From Alphaproteobacteria bacterium (lineage in GTDB: Bacteria > Pseudomonadota > Alphaproteobacteria > SMXP01): DNA of 15,954 bases. The stretch's first letter is position 1; each line of letters begins with the position of its first letter. Shown piece by piece: positions 13,219 to 15,954 of this stretch. Made by a program: the position numbers and the translations under genes. The stretch covers positions 1-15,954 of the forward strand of contig JANQLI010000036.1 in NCBI GenBank assembly GCA_028280675.1, given 5' to 3'. The notes under the pieces are model-generated. The model was given only the letters and a program-made list of their open reading frames with translations. It searched no databases and was not told where the DNA came from.

Positions 13219-13650
13219 ATGAATGTTGAAGGTATCCTAAAAACAAAGGGCACTGGGGTGATCACTGTCGAAAAGGGACAGCAATTAATGGATGTCGCGG
13301 CGATCATCCGTGAGAAGAAAATTGGCGCAACTGTCGTGATCGATGACGCGGGCCATGTGTGTGGTGTGTTATCGGAACGTGATATTATTTATGCTATCGC
13401 GAAAGAGGGCGGAGGTGCGTTACATCAATCGGTGAGTGCTTTTATGACACCGAATGTGGTGACGTGTCAGTTGCATGACACAATTGATGATCTGATGACA
13501 ATGATGACGGACCGCCGTATTCGTCATATTCCCGTCGTAGAAGGAGGGCGGCTGTCGGGCATCATCTCCATTGGCGATGTTGTGAAATGGCGTATTGCCG
13601 AAACTGAAAAAGAGGCAGAAGCCCTTCGCGAATATATCGCGACCGGATAA
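13219..13650 (+). CDS. Two-CBS-domain protein
   Basis: The 143-residue cytoplasmic protein is almost entirely a Bateman module: CBS1 at about 8-64 (ending GVLSERDII) and CBS2 at about 73-128 (FMTPNVVTC, then RRIRHIPVVEGGRLSGIISIGDVV). The GVLSERD and GIISIGD motifs are the usual adenosyl-nucleotide contact regions. Such stand-alone proteins bind AMP, ATP, NAD or related ligands and regulate partners; the partner here is unknown. ATG 13219 is chosen over TTG 13213 because AAGGAG (13206-13211) is seven bases upstream. The stop lies nine bases before the convergent DUF1217 stop. Confidence 0.93.
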   Translation: MNVEGILKTKGTGVITVEKGQQLMDVAAIIREKKIGATVVIDDAGHVCGVLSERDIIYAIAKEGGGALHQSVSAFMTPNVVTCQLHDTIDDLMTMMTDRRIRHIPVVEGGRLSGIISIGDVVKWRIAETEKEAEALREYIATG

Positions 13651-13659
13651 TTGTTCACT

Positions 13660-14445
13660 TTAGACAAGTAGATTTGCTTCAATATTAAGACCAAAACCGT
13701 CCGTGGCGCCGAGCAGCATACTGGCGAATGAGGCTGTGTTATTCGCGCTCTGTGCGTTTTCAATATCGATATTCACCAGATATTGTTGGATGATTTTATC
13801 GACATAATCCGGATCGTCATCAAACAAATCAAAATCAAAATGTTTTTCGAGCGTACGGCCCTGTGTGTCAATATCTGCGCGGACGAGTTCGATCGGAATG
13901 CCGCGCGCCTTTAAGGCCACATCGCGCAGATTGGCATTGCCAAGAAGATCGTATGCTGTATCGATGTCGCCTTTGTCCGCGACTTTTTTAAAGTTGATGG
14001 CGCGCCGAATGCCAGGAGCTTGCGCGTCCAGCTCTTTTTCGACGGAAACACTGATAAGGTTTTTCTCTAGGTCAATCGCAGTGGCGTTCAGATTGAGATG
14101 TGTCAGACCTAAGTCAAGCCGAAGGTCCTTGTGCATGTCGCGGTAGCGGCTGTCCTTCATTTTGTTGACGAGTGAGTTGATGTCATCTGGATCGCTCATC
14201 AAGGTTTTTTTGACGAGCGCAATCTTGTTGATTTCACTCTCTAAGCCGTATGCACTTAAAACGATTTTGAGCAGGCGATAGTCTTTAAAGAGGTCTTCGG
14301 GGTCTTTCACCTCTTTGACCGCACGCTTGAAATAGTCCATGTCCTTTTTGATGGTGGGGTTTTTAGCCATAACAGCCTCACGCTTTGGAATAATATCCTC
14401 CAAGCTGTGATAGAGCGCGAGAGCGGATGTGGTGCCTGAAATCAT
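13660..14445 (-). CDS. DUF1217 family protein, flagellum-associated type
   Basis: The 261-residue protein matches DUF1217 (Pfam PF06748), found in alphaproteobacteria often beside flagellar genes. The recognisable segment is about 45-115: KDPEDLFKDYRLLKIVLSAYGLESEINK, then LVKKTLMSDPDD and NSLVNKMKDSRYRDM. Its C-terminus (DYVDKIIQQYLVNIDIENAQ) is the expected second helical region. No signal peptide or membrane segment is seen. Here it stands apart from any flagellar operon, so its role in motility is an inference from the family. ATG 14445 has AAAGGT six bases upstream. TTAA elements (TTAA-N9-TTAAC, minus strand) lie about 50-70 bases upstream, but the spacing does not fit CtrA (N7). Confidence 0.82.
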   Translation of the reverse strand: MISGTTSALALYHSLEDIIPKREAVMAKNPTIKKDMDYFKRAVKEVKDPEDLFKDYRLLKIVLSAYGLESEINKIALVKKTLMSDPDDINSLVNKMKDSRYRDMHKDLRLDLGLTHLNLNATAIDLEKNLISVSVEKELDAQAPGIRRAINFKKVADKGDIDTAYDLLGNANLRDVALKARGIPIELVRADIDTQGRTLEKHFDFDLFDDDPDYVDKIIQQYLVNIDIENAQSANNTASFASMLLGATDGFGLNIEANLLV

Positions 14446-14646
14446 GTGTGACCTTTCCCCGAGCCCGCAGTGTCGCCGAAGCCGCCTAAAGTCAGGTTAA
14501 GTAACATGATTAACAAGAAGCTAACGCGGTGAACTGTTTCACGAATTCAGGGGGAACATCCGATATCGACAAAACATTGACCCTATGCGCTGAACCCTTA
14601 TACATCTCAGTCACCTGTGGAGAATGGAGAGGAAGGTTGCGTAGGT

Positions 14647-15078
14647 ATGAGTGTGGATGACACGCATATAGCTTTGGAGAATGCCGTCATGGAGATGTTG
14701 CTGGCGGGCGATGATCCAGTGCTGAAAACATTACGCGCGCAGTTTGCGCAAGCTACAATTAAAAAGCGGATGTTTTCCGGTGTGGGTTTTGTCACCGACT
14801 TTGCGGTGCCGCAAGATGCGGAGTTGGCGCAAGCCAATGCGCTGTTTTTTCTCGCAGACGTCACGGCCGATCTGAATGGCGCTATCGGCGCGGGGTTTCA
14901 TATCCAGGTTAAAGGAGGGCGATTGAAGCTTCTTGAAGGATTTACCTATGACGATCTGTGGCCGCCATTGATGACTTATAAGATTTCTTACAAATATCCA
15001 CCTGCGGTCATAACGGCTTATCCTGAGTGGACTCCTGAAACGCGACTGCTGGACTATATACGCACATTATGGGCGTAA
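14647..15078 (+). CDS. Protein of unknown function
   Basis: This 143-residue cytoplasmic protein was not recognised. It starts with an acidic helical region (MSVDDTHIALENAVMEMLLA). A strand-rich middle (RMFSGVGFVTDFAVP, NALFFLADVTADLN, GAGFHIQVKGGRLKLLEGFTY) is followed by an aromatic, proline-rich end (YKISYKYPPAVITAYPEW). The layout suggests a small alpha+beta fold, and the C-terminal aromatic patch could be an interaction surface. The frame is open from GTG 14617. ATG 14647 is preferred because GAGGAAGG lies about ten bases upstream. It converges on the patatin gene with five bases between stops. Confidence 0.7.
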   Translation: MSVDDTHIALENAVMEMLLAGDDPVLKTLRAQFAQATIKKRMFSGVGFVTDFAVPQDAELAQANALFFLADVTADLNGAIGAGFHIQVKGGRLKLLEGFTYDDLWPPLMTYKISYKYPPAVITAYPEWTPETRLLDYIRTLWA

Positions 15079-15083
15079 CGCTC

Positions 15084-15954
15084 TTATGTGAGAATCGCGA
15101 GGGCTTCCTTGATCTGCGGGAGGTGGGCTTCAAAAGCAGCTTCACCTATCGCAATCATTTCATCGGCGCGATCAAAATCAAGCAAGCTGAAATGGCCGAT
15201 CCGCGGGTTGATGTTCACATCCGGTGGATCGCCAGCAAGCCGTGAACGGCTCAGCCGGTCCATAACAATGTTGAGGGACCCAAGCATCACAGTGCCAACA
15301 CCAGGGGCTTTCGGACCCATTCCAAAGAGCTGTTTCATGAGCGCCTGTTGGGGGTTCGAGAGAATATCAGCGATACTCTTCGATTTCTTATCATCGCCAT
15401 TTTCTTCTTCTAAGCGCTGACCTTCTTGAAGATTGTGCATACCAAATGGATCTGCATGGAGATTGATGGCGATGACCACACGCGCACCGAAAGCACGGCA
15501 AACGGAAACCGGCACGGGATTCACCAAGGCGCCGTCTATCAACCATCGGCCCTCGATATTCACAGGGGGGAAAACGCCGGGCAAAGCATAGGAGGCGCGT
15601 ATGGCTTCCGCCACACTGCCATGCCGTAACCAGATTTCATGGGCTGTGGCGAGTTCTGTGGTCACCGTGATAAAACGCTGATCGAGGTCCTCAAATGTGA
15701 CATCGCCAAGATACTTTTCGAGCAACTTGTTCAACTTTGCGCCGCTAATGAATCCACTGCCACCAAAATTCAGATCCAAATAGCTCAGCATACGCCGTTT
15801 ATTGAGACTACGTGCCCACTGTTCCAGAATATCCAAGTTATCCGTAAGGTAAGCTCCGCCCACAAGGGCGCCAATAGACGTGCCCGTCACGATGTCGGGC
15901 TTAATGCCTGCGCGGATCATAGCGCGCAAGACCCCGATATGGGTCCAGCCCCGC
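15084..15954 (-). CDS. Patatin-like phospholipase family protein (RssA/COG1752 type), 5' end outside the window
   Basis: The gene runs off the right edge, so its N-terminus is missing; about 290 residues are visible. The first visible residues (RGWTHIGVLRAMIRAGI) belong to the oxyanion-hole region of patatins. The nucleophile motif GTSIG follows and supplies the catalytic Ser. The dyad Asp is in LIDGALVNPVPV, a DGA form of the usual DG(G/A). RASYALPGVFPPV is also characteristic. The enzyme should hydrolyse lipid acyl esters; the substrate is unknown. A C-terminal region of about 100 residues with charged low-complexity sequence (EEENGDDKKSKS) continues beyond the catalytic core. Internal starts such as TTG 15929 would remove the oxyanion motif, so they are rejected. 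Confidence 0.9.
   Translation of the reverse strand, partial: RGWTHIGVLRAMIRAGIKPDIVTGTSIGALVGGAYLTDNLDILEQWARSLNKRRMLSYLDLNFGGSGFISGAKLNKLLEKYLGDVTFEDLDQRFITVTTELATAHEIWLRHGSVAEAIRASYALPGVFPPVNIEGRWLIDGALVNPVPVSVCRAFGARVVIAINLHADPFGMHNLQEGQRLEEENGDDKKSKSIADILSNPQQALMKQLFGMGPKAPGVGTVMLGSLNIVMDRLSRSRLAGDPPDVNINPRIGHFSLLDFDRADEMIAIGEAAFEAHLPQIKEALAILT

Noticed and set aside
14490..14515. TTAA-N9-TTAAC arrangement resembling a CtrA site, with a similar one at 9190-9208
   Set aside because: CtrA full sites have a spacing of seven bases, and nine does not fit; short TTAA elements are common by chance.
14529..14542. GTGAA-N4-TTCAC dyad resembling half of a parS site
   Set aside because: It does not match the parS consensus and is too short to claim.

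Overview
The window looks like chromosomal DNA of an alphaproteobacterium of roughly 50% GC. The evidence is a set of families that are typical of or restricted to that class: DUF3126, the PAS_5 family, DUF1217, tandem PilZ proteins and paired CBS-domain proteins. No photosynthesis genes, rRNA, tRNA, insertion sequence, CRISPR array or prophage block were seen. The genes are short, mostly monocistronic or paired, and switch strand often, so much of the interest lies in tail-to-tail overlaps and intergenic structure.

Layout. 1-1400: an OmpA-type peptidoglycan-binding lipoprotein (+) converges on an unrecognised exported protein (-) across a bidirectional hairpin terminator. 1400-1600: a nested set of inverted repeats in a divergent gap. 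1605-3484: an MscS-type mechanosensitive channel followed by a protein I read as a ferredoxin-dependent bilin reductase (PcyA/PebA/HY2 superfamily) with an altered active site. 3481-3927: a NUDIX hydrolase (-) with a CRP-like box before its start. 4157-5393: an SRAP/YedK protein that crosslinks abasic DNA, carrying a C-terminal sliding-clamp-like motif, then the queuosine enzyme QueF. 5390-6049: a nitroreductase (-). 6214-6603: a tandem DUF3126 protein. 6600-7388: a membrane-anchored protein of unknown function (-). 7389-8110: a gene-poor stretch with one weak small ORF and a candidate small RNA that has a C/U-rich anti-Shine-Dalgarno loop and a strong terminator. 8111-8635: a gamma-carbonic-anhydrase-like protein. 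8632-10672: three minus-strand genes, namely a GYF_2 plus Cas2/SinR-like fusion, a tandem PilZ protein and a PAS_5 protein. 10673-10999: an intergenic region with repeated TTGTGCA half-sites. 11000-12912: the GDYXXLXY/DUF2157 membrane pair (-). 13219-13650: a two-CBS protein (+) behind a hairpin-rich leader. 13660-14445: a DUF1217 flagellar-type protein (-). 14647-15078: an unrecognised protein (+). 15084-15954: a patatin-like phospholipase (-) that runs off the right edge.

How they fit together. Most of this is housekeeping and envelope or stress physiology: osmotic release (MscS), envelope anchoring (OmpA lipoprotein), DNA damage tolerance (SRAP), nucleotide clean-up (NUDIX), tRNA modification (QueF) and c-di-GMP/PAS signalling. 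The most unusual points are the bilin-reductase-like protein with no heme oxygenase in view, the GYF_2/Cas2-like fusion, the clamp-motif tail on SRAP, the candidate CU-rich-loop small RNA, and four convergent gene pairs that overlap by exactly four bases through shared TTAA/CTAA stop codons.
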